The position numbers and the translations under genes are program-made. Shown piece by piece: positions 16,256 through 25,507 of a stretch of DNA of 55,032 bases. Source of the DNA: Prolixibacteraceae bacterium UBA6029 (GTDB lineage Bacteria > Bacteroidota > Bacteroidia > Bacteroidales > Prolixibacteraceae); assembly GCA_002429385.1 (NCBI GenBank), contig DIZL01000067.1:1-55032 (forward strand). Direction: 5' to 3'. Within the stretch, counting starts at the first letter, position 1. Each line of letters starts with the position of its first letter. The notes beneath the pieces are model-generated. The model had not been told where the DNA came from, searched no databases, and saw only the letters and a program-made list of their open reading frames with translations.

Positions 16256-18052
16256 CTATTCGATGTTTTTTGCCTTCTTGTTGTAGTATTGTTCAAGGAT
16301 CGAACCGTCTTTGGCTTCCTTCGAAAGTGACTCAATGGTATTTTGGGGAACATCACACAGATCGAGGGCAATTAATCCATCCAGGCAGTTGTTAAACTTC
16401 GGGTCAACGTTAAATCCAATGATCTTGGCGTTCAGCTTGATGTATTTCTTCAACAGTATGGGCAGTCCCGAATTTAATTCATCAACATCACCAATAAACT
16501 TATCCAGCGAATTGATATCATCATCCATTGATTGCATGATCACATTCAGGTTCTGATCGTCAGTTATAAACTTGTATGAATTACGCGGGGTAATACTCTT
16601 AGCCAGTTTAAAGTCGAAATGATGTGCCATGATAAACTTGATGATCATTTCTTTGGAGGTGGTCGAGTAATCGTCGCTTACACTTACCGGTCCCATCAGG
16701 TAACGGTATTCAGGATTTTTTAGGGTAAAATACAGGATGCCTTTCCACAAAAGGAATAAAGGCATGGGCTTTTTCTGATATTCCTTCACGACAAATGACC
16801 TGCCCAGTTCCATGGTCTGTTTCAGCATATCCTGAAGATCATCCTTGATCTTAAACAGACTTTGGATATAGAATCCCCTGACACCATATTTATGGATAAT
16901 TTCTGCCCCTTTCCCAATGCGATAGGCTCCGACAATCATTTCGGTTTCAGTATCCCAGATAAACATCTGATTGTAATACAAATCAAATTCATCCAGATCG
17001 ATGCTACGGTTGGTTCCCTCGCCCACCTGACGGAACGTAACCTCACGAAGACGTCCGATTTCCAGCAATATATTAGGTATTCGTTTGGACGGAGCGCAAT
17101 AAACCGTAAAATTCTTAGTTCTGAACATTAAAAATTCTGTGCCCAGATCGTGAAGTTCCCGGATAATCTTTTCATGCGATACCGGTTCGGCGATGGCCTC
17201 GATACGTTGTTGACGCTTGAGGCTGTAATTGAAGAACTTTTTGACTTCAATCTTTGAACAAAGAAGATAGGTCTTCGCCCTTAAATATCTACCATACTGA
17301 TAGATATCCGTAAACTTATCCTGTTCAACTACGGAAATATTGTTACCGATCCTGATCTTTACCGGCCTTTTATGTTGGTTCAAAAGTTCTGTAGGCAGTT
17401 TCATCGTCTTCAGAGAAGGATGAATATTTCCCATTAAATAATATAACCGACTATTATTCCCTTGAAAATGAATGGGAACCACAGGAACCTTCTGCAGTTT
17501 AATAAACTTTAGTGTATTGTATTGCCATTGTTGATCAGAGAGTACCCTGGCGGCATCAAACTCCGAAACTTCACCTGATGGAAAAAGGCAAAGAATTCCA
17601 CCCTTTGCCAAATGGGCAGCCGCTTGTTCCTTTCCTGTCTTTTCCCTTCGTTTCTGAAACACATTCTCTTCAAAGAAGTACTCGCTGATAGGGTCAATCT
17701 TTTGTAATGATTGGGTCGATACAATTTTAATGTCCGAACGAATCGGACTGAGCATCTTGATCAGCAGAATGCTTTCAAGTCCTCCAAAAGGATGATTGCA
17801 GACTATGATTACAGGTCCTGTCGCAGGAACACGTTTGTTCAATTCCTCGGTATCGTAAACGAAATTTATTTTCAGAATACGGATTAATTCTTCAATAAAA
17901 TAGACTCCCTTTTTATCGCCAATCTGATCATAGACCCTGTTTAGTTTATCGAATCGCAAGAAAAGCATCAGGAATCTTGCAAAATGTTCACCACCCACAA
18001 AGCTTAGTTTGGGGTTGGCTTTGAGAAAGTCTTTAGGTTTAAAAAATTCCAT
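16256..18052 (-). CDS. OlsF-like bifunctional acyltransferase (PlsC-type domain plus GNAT/OlsB-like domain)
   Basis: The 598-aa protein joins two acyltransferases. Residues to about 280 form a lysophospholipid-acyltransferase-like domain with the catalytic-type motif CNHPFGGLE and the FPSGEVS motif. Residues from about 290 on form a GNAT-related, hemolysin/OlsB-like N-acyltransferase domain (FTVYCAPSKRIPNILLEIGRLREVTFR, split over two conserved blocks, and DTETEMIVGAYRIG). This order is that of OlsF, which makes ornithine lipids in Flavobacterium johnsoniae; related Bacteroidota enzymes make glycine lipids. The likely role is therefore an amino-acid-containing membrane lipid. The amino acid used cannot be told from sequence. 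It is monocistronic on the minus strand. Confidence 0.8.
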   Translation of the reverse strand: MEFFKPKDFLKANPKLSFVGGEHFARFLMLFLRFDKLNRVYDQIGDKKGVYFIEELIRILKINFVYDTEELNKRVPATGPVIIVCNHPFGGLESILLIKMLSPIRSDIKIVSTQSLQKIDPISEYFFEENVFQKRREKTGKEQAAAHLAKGGILCLFPSGEVSEFDAARVLSDQQWQYNTLKFIKLQKVPVVPIHFQGNNSRLYYLMGNIHPSLKTMKLPTELLNQHKRPVKIRIGNNISVVEQDKFTDIYQYGRYLRAKTYLLCSKIEVKKFFNYSLKRQQRIEAIAEPVSHEKIIRELHDLGTEFLMFRTKNFTVYCAPSKRIPNILLEIGRLREVTFRQVGEGTNRSIDLDEFDLYYNQMFIWDTETEMIVGAYRIGKGAEIIHKYGVRGFYIQSLFKIKDDLQDMLKQTMELGRSFVVKEYQKKPMPLFLLWKGILYFTLKNPEYRYLMGPVSVSDDYSTTSKEMIIKFIMAHHFDFKLAKSITPRNSYKFITDDQNLNVIMQSMDDDINSLDKFIGDVDELNSGLPILLKKYIKLNAKIIGFNVDPKFNNCLDGLIALDLCDVPQNTIESLSKEAKDGSILEQYYNKKAKNIE

Positions 18053-18215
18053 AGTCAGATCCGAAATAGGTTCTTAATTAAAAAAGAGGCATTTACAGGT
18101 TGAGGTACTGAGATACATTAAACCATATCTTCGTCAAAAAAGAATTCTTAAAAATGAACATTTTTTTCGGTCAATTGTAAAAGGAATAGCTTAATTCGCA
18201 TAAAATATTTTAAAA

Positions 18216-20102
18216 TTGAACATACTCTATCAAAAATACGACATCAGTCAGTGGTTGCCTACCACCAAAAAAGAGGTTGAAGCGAGAGGTTGGGACAGTG
18301 TTGACGTCATTTTCTTTACCGGAGATGCCTATGTTGATCATCCATCTTTCGGAGCTGCAGTAATTGGTCGAATCCTTGAAGCAGAAGGGCTTCGTGTAGC
18401 TATCGTTCCTCAGCCTAACTGGCAGGACGATCTACGTGATTTCAGGAAACTGGGCAAACCCAACCTGTATTTTGCAGTAACTTCAGGGAACATGGATTCG
18501 ATGGTCAATCATTACACGGCAAATAAACGGAAACGCTCAAATGATGCCTATACCCCGGGAGGACGGCAAGGTCAACGCCCTGATTATGCCACAGCGGTTT
18601 ACTGCAATATCCTGAAGGATTTATATCCAGATGTACCCCTGGTGATCGGTGGTATTGAGGCTTCCCTGCGTCGGGTGACTCATTACGATTACTGGAGTGA
18701 TCGGTTAAAGCCTTCCATTCTGGTGGATTCGAGAGCCGATATGTTGTTTTACGGTATGGGCGAAAAGTCAATCCTCGAATACACCAGGCTGATTCAGAAG
18801 GGCATTGATCCGAAGAAACTGACCAATATTCCACAGACAGCCTTCCTGGTTGAAAAAGACGGAGATTATGTCACCAATAAGGCCTGGAACAGCGTCAAAC
18901 TATTCTCCTATGCTGAATGTCTGGAGGACAAAAAGAAATATGCCAAGAACTTCATGCACATTGAAGAGGAATCGAATAAGGTAGAGGCCAATATCATCAC
19001 TCAGGAAACCGGTGACAAGCAAGTGGTTGTAAATCCGCCCTGGCCGCCGTTGGAAGAAAAGGAAATCGATCGTTTTTATGATCTTCCTTTCACCCGTCTG
19101 CCCCACCCCCGTTATCGTGACAAGGAAGAAATTCCGGCTTACAACATGATCAGGCATTCGGTAAATATTCATCGCGGATGTTTTGGCGGCTGCACTTTCT
19201 GCACCATTTCTGCCCACCAGGGAAAATTCATTGCCAGCCGTTCAGAAGAGTCTATTCTAAAGGAAGTTGATAAGCTGGTCTTAATGCCCGACTTTAAGGG
19301 TTACATCTCCGATCTGGGAGGTCCTTCTGCCAATATGTACAAGATGAAAGGCATCCACCAGGAAATTTGCAATAAGTGTAAACGACCATCGTGTGTCTTT
19401 CCTGATGTATGCAAAAACCTGAATGTCGATCACAAGCCAATGCTCGATTTATACAAGAAAGTGCGTGCCCATCCCGATGTAAAAAAAGCCTTTATCGGCA
19501 GCGGTATCCGTTACGACATGATCCTGAAGGAAACCAGCGACCCACAGGTCAATAAAAACAACATGGAATACTTGCGTGAGGTGATTAAACATCATGTCTC
19601 AGGAAGGCTGAAAGTGGCTCCTGAGCACACTTCCGACCAAGTACTCGACCTGATGCGCAAACCTTCGTTTAAACTCTTTCACAAGCTCAATAAGGTATTC
19701 CACGAAATCAACAAGGAAGAAGGACTCAACCAGCAGTTGATCCCCTATTTCATCTCCAGTCACCCGGGATGTGAGAATGTGGATATGGCTAACCTGGCTG
19801 TCGAAACCAAGAGCCTGGACTTTAAACTGGAACAGATACAGGATTTTACCCCGACACCCATGACCCTGGCAACAGTCATCTATTACACCGGTTATCATCC
19901 CTACACCATGCAGCCGGTATTTACGGCCAAGAGTCAGAAAGAAAAGCTGGCGCAGCGGAAGTATTTTTTCTGGTATCAGCGTGAAAATCACCAGGAAATC
20001 AAGAGCGAGTTGTTGCGCCTGAACCGTAAAGATTTGCTGGATGGATTGTTTGGTCAGGCCAAAAAACCGGATATGAAGCCACAAAGGAGACATGGAAACT
20101 AA
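18216..20102 (+). CDS. ygiQ: YgiQ family radical SAM protein, TTG start
   Basis: The 628-aa protein has the YgiQ N-terminal domain (LPTTKKEVEARGWDSVDV, FFTGDAYVDHPSFG), a radical SAM core with the 4Fe-4S motif CFGGCTFC (CX3CX2C), and the YgiQ C-terminal domain. After the core lies a further cysteine cluster CNKCKRPSCVFPDVC that could bind a second metal centre. The reaction is unknown. The start appears to be TTG at 18216: an in-frame stop lies at 18201-18203, no ATG is available before the conserved N-terminus, and the first in-frame Met is near residue 98. The gene stands alone, followed 36 bp later by the DUF4197 gene. Confidence 0.93.
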   Translation: MNILYQKYDISQWLPTTKKEVEARGWDSVDVIFFTGDAYVDHPSFGAAVIGRILEAEGLRVAIVPQPNWQDDLRDFRKLGKPNLYFAVTSGNMDSMVNHYTANKRKRSNDAYTPGGRQGQRPDYATAVYCNILKDLYPDVPLVIGGIEASLRRVTHYDYWSDRLKPSILVDSRADMLFYGMGEKSILEYTRLIQKGIDPKKLTNIPQTAFLVEKDGDYVTNKAWNSVKLFSYAECLEDKKKYAKNFMHIEEESNKVEANIITQETGDKQVVVNPPWPPLEEKEIDRFYDLPFTRLPHPRYRDKEEIPAYNMIRHSVNIHRGCFGGCTFCTISAHQGKFIASRSEESILKEVDKLVLMPDFKGYISDLGGPSANMYKMKGIHQEICNKCKRPSCVFPDVCKNLNVDHKPMLDLYKKVRAHPDVKKAFIGSGIRYDMILKETSDPQVNKNNMEYLREVIKHHVSGRLKVAPEHTSDQVLDLMRKPSFKLFHKLNKVFHEINKEEGLNQQLIPYFISSHPGCENVDMANLAVETKSLDFKLEQIQDFTPTPMTLATVIYYTGYHPYTMQPVFTAKSQKEKLAQRKYFFWYQRENHQEIKSELLRLNRKDLLDGLFGQAKKPDMKPQRRHGN

Positions 20103-20138
20103 GAATCATCAAACCATCCATACACTTTTTAACCCATC

Positions 20139-20885
20139 ATGAGAAAAATCTTCATCCTCGGTCTTATCTTATTAAGCCTGACTTCGGTTGGCCAGTTAAG
20201 CCGTCTTAAAAAATTGCTTCCATCTAAGAGTCTGCCTCTTACCAATACTGAAATTATTAACGGACTGAAGGATGCCATTTTGATTGGGACCGATAGTGCA
20301 GTAACACATTTGTCGGCTGTCGATGGATACCTGAAAGATCAGGTGGTGAAGATTCTGCTTCCTCCCGAAGCCAAAGAAATTACCGATAATATCTCCAAAT
20401 TGCCAGGTGGGGCAAAGCTTATTGACGATGTGATTGTCCGCATAAACCGTGCTGCCGAAGACGCCGCCAAAGGTGCAAAACCCATCTTTATCAGCAGTGT
20501 GAAGACCATGACCTTTGACGATGGATTAAAAATACTGAAAGGACCTGATAATGCAGCAACACAGTATTTCAGGCTAAAGACCAACGACCAGCTGGCCGAA
20601 CTGTATCGTCCCAAATTACGTGAATCGCTCAATAAAGACCTGGTGGCCGGTATTTCAACCCAGCAATCGTGGAACGAGCTCACCACTACCTGGAATAAGC
20701 TGGCAGCTTCACCACTTGGTAAATTTGGCGGATTGAAGACTGTGAATGTCAAACTCGAAGACTATATCGTGCAGAAAGCTCTCGATGGTTTATACCTGAA
20801 AATTGAAGAGCGCGAAAAAGACATCCGCAGCAATGCCAAAGCACGGGTCACCTCCATCTTAAAAAAAGTGTTTGGAAGCAAATGA
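20139..20885 (+). CDS. DUF4197 domain protein, exported
   Basis: The 248-aa protein begins with a signal peptide (MRKIFILGLILLSLTSVGQ), followed by the DUF4197 domain over nearly the whole mature length. Recognisable segments are EIINGLKDAILIGTDSAV, LLPPEAKEI and the C-terminal YIVQKALDGLYLKIEEREK block ending in basic helices. The family is found in the periplasm of Bacteroidota and Proteobacteria and has no assigned function. It lies 36 bp after ygiQ on the same strand and may be co-transcribed. Confidence 0.85.
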   Translation: MRKIFILGLILLSLTSVGQLSRLKKLLPSKSLPLTNTEIINGLKDAILIGTDSAVTHLSAVDGYLKDQVVKILLPPEAKEITDNISKLPGGAKLIDDVIVRINRAAEDAAKGAKPIFISSVKTMTFDDGLKILKGPDNAATQYFRLKTNDQLAELYRPKLRESLNKDLVAGISTQQSWNELTTTWNKLAASPLGKFGGLKTVNVKLEDYIVQKALDGLYLKIEEREKDIRSNAKARVTSILKKVFGSK

Positions 20886-21227
20886 TCGAAGCATCATCCC
20901 AAACTTGTTTCAAGACCCACTGCGATTTAGGGATTCAGAAATAAATTTCGCATGAAGCTTTGATCATATGCATTAGATGTTTGAAGCATTTATCCCAACA
21001 TCCTGAATATACTTTAAGCCATTTGAACTATGAACCCCTGCCCCTCTCCTGCCATCATCTGTGTTCTATCTGTGTTCTATCTGTGTAAATTTAAGCATTT
21101 ATATACAGATAGCAAATAAATAATTATTAAATTATGGCAGGAGAGTGGCAAGGGAGTATAGACCTTAACCGACCTGTAAAGGGTTCTGAAAAAGTTGAAT
21201 GATAGAAATGAATGATTCAGGAAGAAG
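20886..21227. other. 342-bp intergenic gap with a short tandem repeat
   Basis: No gene or clear terminator is visible between DUF4197 and the convergent radical SAM gene. The one structured item is an 11-bp tandem repeat, TGTGTTCTATC at 21060-21070 and 21071-21081, with a partial third copy. A purine-rich GGCAGGAGAGTGGCAAGGGAG-like stretch follows near 21135. Confidence 0.6.
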
Positions 21228-22175
21228 CTATTGTTTCGGTACAAACAGTCGTCCCTGCCAGGTATTCCGATCGTTGAGCAGCTTTTCGAGTTTGGCAGTA
21301 AATTCGAAGTTTTTCAGGCCCCAGCGGGGTGCAACGAGCAAATCGTCGGGAGCTTCGCTTACAAACCGCTCGACAATAATTTTCGGATTCAGCAATTCGA
21401 GGTAACGGACGCACAAATCCAGGTATTCGTCGACCGTGAACATCTTAAATTCAGAAGGATTCTGCTGGTATTCACCGTGCATTCGGGTGTTTTTATGGAT
21501 CTGGAGCTGATGCAGTTTCAGGTTTTCAACCGGCAACTTCGAAATTACCCTGGCCTGGTTGAGCCAGTCATCTTCGGTTTCGCCGGGCAGGCCCAGGATC
21601 AGGTGTGCACAGTTATGAATGTGCCGTTTCGCCGTTTCTTGTAAAGCCCAGACTGATTCTTCAAAACGGTGTCCGCGGTTCATCCGGTCGAGGCTTGCAT
21701 TCAGATGCGATTCAATGCCAAATTCGATCATGATGTAATGTTTTTGAGCCAAACGCTGAAGGTAATCGAGAATTTCAGGTGTTACACAATCGGGACGGGT
21801 GGCAATCACCAAACCGATCACATCCTGATGCGCCAGGGCTTCTTCGTACAGGGTCTTCAGGTTTTCGAGCGGAGCGTAAGTATTACTGTAAGCCTGAAAA
21901 TAGGCCAGGTACTGCATGGAATTATATTTTGCCGAAAAAAATTCAATGCCTTCAGTCAGCTGGTCGGATACACTTTTTTCAAGGTTGCAGTAAGCCGGTG
22001 AGAAAGTGAGGTTGTTGCAATACGAACATCCGCCTGTGCTCCGCGATCCGTCACGGTTAGGGCAGGTAAAACCGGCATCGATCGAAATCTTTTGTACCCG
22101 CTCGTTGAATTTCTTTCTAAAGTGACCCGAAAAATCGTTGTATCTTTTATTACTTCCCCAAAGGAACTGGCTCAT
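21228..22175 (-). CDS. TIGR01212 family radical SAM protein (YhcC-like)
   Basis: The protein has an N-terminal radical SAM Fe-S site of the Elp3-like type, DAGFTCPNRDG then GGCSYCNN (the three cysteines of CX9CX2C spacing), and the TIGR01212 features SNTYAPLENLKTLYEEAL and LILGLPGETEDDW. The substrate is unknown. The frame opens upstream at 22202, but a promoter (-7 box 22200-22207, -33 22226-22229) would start transcription near 22193. The Met at 22175 (MSQFLWGSNKRYNDF) fits better and gives 315 aa. It is transcribed alone. Confidence 0.9.
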   Translation of the reverse strand: MSQFLWGSNKRYNDFSGHFRKKFNERVQKISIDAGFTCPNRDGSRSTGGCSYCNNLTFSPAYCNLEKSVSDQLTEGIEFFSAKYNSMQYLAYFQAYSNTYAPLENLKTLYEEALAHQDVIGLVIATRPDCVTPEILDYLQRLAQKHYIMIEFGIESHLNASLDRMNRGHRFEESVWALQETAKRHIHNCAHLILGLPGETEDDWLNQARVISKLPVENLKLHQLQIHKNTRMHGEYQQNPSEFKMFTVDEYLDLCVRYLELLNPKIIVERFVSEAPDDLLVAPRWGLKNFEFTAKLEKLLNDRNTWQGRLFVPKQ

Positions 22176-22199
22176 CGGTATTGAATTAAACGGAAGCAT

Positions 22200-22229
22200 C
22201 AAAAGTAGCTCTATTTCCCGACTTACAAA
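22200..22229 (-). promoter_or_regulatory. Promoter of the TIGR01212 radical SAM gene
   Basis: On the minus strand TTTG (22226-22229), an 18-nt spacer and TACTTTTG (22200-22207) match the Bacteroidota sigma-ABfr consensus TTTG-N19-TAnnTTTG, one base short. Its position overlaps the first possible start codons and so favours the Met at 22175. Confidence 0.55.
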
Positions 22230-22497
22230 TTAGAAATTATTCGTACATTTTTAGAAATTAAGCGCTCAAAATGCACAAAAGCAGCTCTTTATTTTAAAAT
22301 ATTTATCGACAAAAGAACAAGTAGATTTGACAAAACAGCTACACCGCAATACAAACAACTGATTATAATTGACTTACATACATTAAAGGAATAATCAAAT
22401 TGTTAAAAACACGTTTATAACTTTTTAGCGTCAAAAGACCATCTATTAAAATTTGTCCTGTCAATTTCATAAATTTAAGAAACGTTAAATCGCTGCT

Positions 22498-24039
22498 ATG
22501 TTTAGAACTGAAGATATCAGTCAGATTACGAAAAGGGGAAGTCAATTTGAAGTTGTTCAGCAACAGATTGAAAAATTCAAATCAGGATTTCCGTTTCTTA
22601 AACTCACCGAAGCAGCCAGCAACTACCACGGGATTATTAAGCTGTCTGACAGCGAAATCCAAAGATACATTTCAGTTTTTGAAGATCAGGTTACCAAGGG
22701 TCTGGAACTTATGAAATTTGTTCCTGCATCAGGCGCTGCCAGCCGTATGTTCAAATCGCTATATGCTGCGCTGGAAGATTTACAACAAGGCAAACCGTCG
22801 GCAGAAGTGATTCGTGACGGGGAAGTCGGGTTGTTTCTGAAACAACTTGACCGGTTTGCCTTCTATACTGACCTTCAGAAAGTCGTCTCCATTGAAAACA
22901 GTGCTTCCGGAGAAATACCGATTCAGAAAATTCTGGAAGGATTACTTTTCGGGAAAGGTCTGAATTATGGAAATCTACCCAAAGCCCTGCTGAAATTTCA
23001 TACTTATCCTGATGGCAACCGCACGCCAGTGGAGGAACACCTGGTGGAAGGCGCCGAGTATTCGAGAAACATGGGAAACGTCGTAAACCTGCATTTTACG
23101 GTATCATTGGAGCATAAAGAGGCTTTTGAAAAACATGTAGCAGAAATCAGAGGCCCTTACGGACAATCACTTGGAGTGAGCTACGAGATCGGTTTTTCGC
23201 AACAAAAGCCATCCACAGATATCCTTGCGGTTACTCCTGACAACGAACCTTTCAGAAATAATGACGACAGTCTGCTTTTCAGACCGGCCGGCCATGGAGC
23301 ATTGCTCGAAAATCTTAATGATCTTTCAGCTGACCTGATTTTTATTAAAAATATTGATAATGTTGTACCCGATCAGCTGAAGAGGCTGACTGTGGAGTAC
23401 AAAAAAGCGCTGGCAGGGGTATTACTGAGCGTTCAGGAACAGATTTTCAATTATCAGAAAATACTGAATGACCATCAAGCCAATTCGCTGGAGAGCGGTT
23501 TCTATGCAGAAGCGACCAATTATCTTGAAAATGTTCTGAATATTGCTCCTCCGCAAAGTTTGTATTTAAGAGGGAAAGAAGAACTTTACACTTACCTGCA
23601 CACCAAATTTAATCGCCCCATACGGGTTTGCGGGATGGTAAAAAACCAGGGGGAACCAGGGGGTGGTCCATTTTTTGCAAAGAACAGCGATGGATCTGTT
23701 TCGCTGCAGATTGTTGAAAGTACCCAAATTGATTTTAATGACCCGGAACAGAAGGCCATTGCAGCAAATGCTACCCACTTTAACCCGGTAGACCTGATTT
23801 GCGGCATTCGGAACTATGCGGGTGAGAAATATGATCTAATCAAATTCAGTGACCCTGAAACCGGGTTCATTTCGTCGAAATCGAAAGACGGAAAAGAGCT
23901 GAAAGCCCAGGAACTTCCAGGACTTTGGAATGGATCGATGTCGGACTGGAACACGCTTTTTGTTGAAGTCCCACTCGAAACGTTCAATCCGGTTAAAACA
24001 GTTACTGACCTCTTACGAAAAGAGCATCAGACAAAATGA
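22498..24039 (+). CDS. DUF4301 family protein
   Basis: The 513-aa protein matches the DUF4301 family, typical of Bacteroidota. Near the N-terminus, FVPASGAASRMFK resembles the glycine-rich phosphate-binding signature of sugar-nucleotidyltransferases. Other conserved-looking blocks are HTYPDGNRTPVEEHLVEGA, RPAGHGALLENLNDL, CGMVKNQGEPGGGPFF and HFNPVDLICGIRNY. A nucleotidyltransferase-like activity is only a suggestion. No signal peptide is seen, so it should be cytoplasmic. It lies 48 bp upstream of the TPR gene and may share transcription with it. The long 295-bp leader region upstream contains a possible -7 box, TAGATTTG at 22322-22329. Confidence 0.85.
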   Translation: MFRTEDISQITKRGSQFEVVQQQIEKFKSGFPFLKLTEAASNYHGIIKLSDSEIQRYISVFEDQVTKGLELMKFVPASGAASRMFKSLYAALEDLQQGKPSAEVIRDGEVGLFLKQLDRFAFYTDLQKVVSIENSASGEIPIQKILEGLLFGKGLNYGNLPKALLKFHTYPDGNRTPVEEHLVEGAEYSRNMGNVVNLHFTVSLEHKEAFEKHVAEIRGPYGQSLGVSYEIGFSQQKPSTDILAVTPDNEPFRNNDDSLLFRPAGHGALLENLNDLSADLIFIKNIDNVVPDQLKRLTVEYKKALAGVLLSVQEQIFNYQKILNDHQANSLESGFYAEATNYLENVLNIAPPQSLYLRGKEELYTYLHTKFNRPIRVCGMVKNQGEPGGGPFFAKNSDGSVSLQIVESTQIDFNDPEQKAIAANATHFNPVDLICGIRNYAGEKYDLIKFSDPETGFISSKSKDGKELKAQELPGLWNGSMSDWNTLFVEVPLETFNPVKTVTDLLRKEHQTK

Positions 24040-24059
24040 CTCAATTCAAAAAGTATTAG

Positions 24060-24067
24060 TAAATTTG
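24060..24067 (+). promoter_or_regulatory. Possible -7 box before the TPR gene
   Basis: TAAATTTG matches TAnnTTTG and would start transcription about 14 nt before the ATG at 24088. No good -33 TTTG is placed correctly, so this is weak. Confidence 0.3.
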
Positions 24068-24087
24068 CAACCTTTAAAGTGAACTTT

Positions 24088-25503
24088 ATGAACGAGGACG
24101 CCAGAGATTTTGAAGAGGATGATTTCGAGGAGGCTGTAGCACGTTTCAGGAAAATGGTAAAGAGTGATGCTTCAGATTACTTCGATGTGTATGAGGTGGA
24201 GGGTATTATTGACTATTTCCTGGAAGAAGGACGTATAAAAATGGCACGAAAAGCTGTTGATACTGGACTTTTGCTGCATCCAACGGCTTTATCCATAAAA
24301 ATTCGTCAGGCACAGGTGTTCATGCATGAAGGCCAATTGGAAGAATGTCTTGATCTGCTTGGCATGGCCGAAAAGATTGATGCCACTAATGTTGAAATTT
24401 ATTTGACCAAGGGAGGAGCTTTAAACTTGCTGGGTGATGTGGGCAAAGCTGTTGAGGCCTTTGAATATGCCCTGACGCTTCCTATCGACGATCCCGACGA
24501 AACGCTGTATAATATTGGCATTTCTTTCGGAACCGCCGGAGAAACACATCTGGCCATCAAATATCTTGAAAAAGCCACCAGGGCCAACCCAACGAACGAA
24601 ATTGTACTCTACGAACTGGGCTATTATTACGATAAAAATTCGCAGTTCGAAAGCAGTATTGAGTCCTACGATAAATACCTGGACATCGATCCGTTTAACC
24701 ATTCGGTTTGGTATAACATTGGAATTACCTATAACCGCATGGGTATGTTCGAGAAAGCCATTGAAGCCTATGATTATTCGCTGGTGTTGAATGGTGAATT
24801 TCTTCACGCTCATTTCAACAAGGCCAATGCACTGGCCAATAATAACCAGTTTGAGGAGGCCATCGATTGTTATCTCGAATATCTTGAACTTGACAAAGAA
24901 AACGACGATGCCTATTGTTACCTGGCCGAGTGTTATCTGAATTCAGACCGTTACCCTGAAGCACTTATCAATTATAAACATGCCATCCGTATCAATAAAG
25001 ACAATTCGAGCGCCTGGTATGGTTCGGGTCTGATTATGTGGTCTGAAGGTGAATTATTGCAGGCCCAGACTTTCTTTAAGAAGGCGATCAGCATTGAAGA
25101 TGACAATTCAGACTTCTGGGCTATGGATGCCAAGGTTCACGCAGAACTGAATGAAAATCAGGAAGCCATTGAGTCCTTTGAAATTGCGACCATGCTTGAA
25201 CCTGAGAACATCGAGAACTGGCTCTCCTATTCTGAAATGTTCTATGACATTGATGATACCGACCGCGCGATACAGGTTTTAAAGACGGCCAACAAGTATA
25301 ACAAATCGAACGCTTACCTTAATTACCGGCTAACTGCATACCTACTGGATAAAAATGAAGAACTGGAAGCTGCCTGCCATTTTGAAAAGGCCCTTAAAAT
25401 TGATTACAGTAAGCAAGATGAACTTTTTGAGTTTTATCCGGAAGCCCTAAAAATTGAATCGATTAAAAAACTTATTTCACAATACCAAACTACGAAATTT
25501 TAA
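24088..25503 (+). CDS. Tetratricopeptide repeat protein
   Basis: The 471-aa protein consists of an acidic N-terminal segment (MNEDARDFEEDDFEEAV) and about eleven to twelve TPR units of 34 residues. Clear examples are NHSVWYNIGITYNRMGMFEKA, in the middle of the protein, and DDAYCYLAECYLNSDRYPEA. No signal peptide or enzyme domain is visible, so it is probably a cytoplasmic scaffold. An upstream in-frame GTG at 24079 is possible, but the ATG at 24088 is preferred. The stop is only 4 nt from the start of the phosphosulfolactate synthase gene, so the two are likely translated from one transcript. Confidence 0.92.
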   Translation: MNEDARDFEEDDFEEAVARFRKMVKSDASDYFDVYEVEGIIDYFLEEGRIKMARKAVDTGLLLHPTALSIKIRQAQVFMHEGQLEECLDLLGMAEKIDATNVEIYLTKGGALNLLGDVGKAVEAFEYALTLPIDDPDETLYNIGISFGTAGETHLAIKYLEKATRANPTNEIVLYELGYYYDKNSQFESSIESYDKYLDIDPFNHSVWYNIGITYNRMGMFEKAIEAYDYSLVLNGEFLHAHFNKANALANNNQFEEAIDCYLEYLELDKENDDAYCYLAECYLNSDRYPEALINYKHAIRINKDNSSAWYGSGLIMWSEGELLQAQTFFKKAISIEDDNSDFWAMDAKVHAELNENQEAIESFEIATMLEPENIENWLSYSEMFYDIDDTDRAIQVLKTANKYNKSNAYLNYRLTAYLLDKNEELEAACHFEKALKIDYSKQDELFEFYPEALKIESIKKLISQYQTTKF

Positions 25504-25507
25504 ACTT

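Noticed and set aside
19599..20093. 164-aa minus-strand frame
   Set aside because: It lies fully inside ygiQ on the other strand and has no family features.
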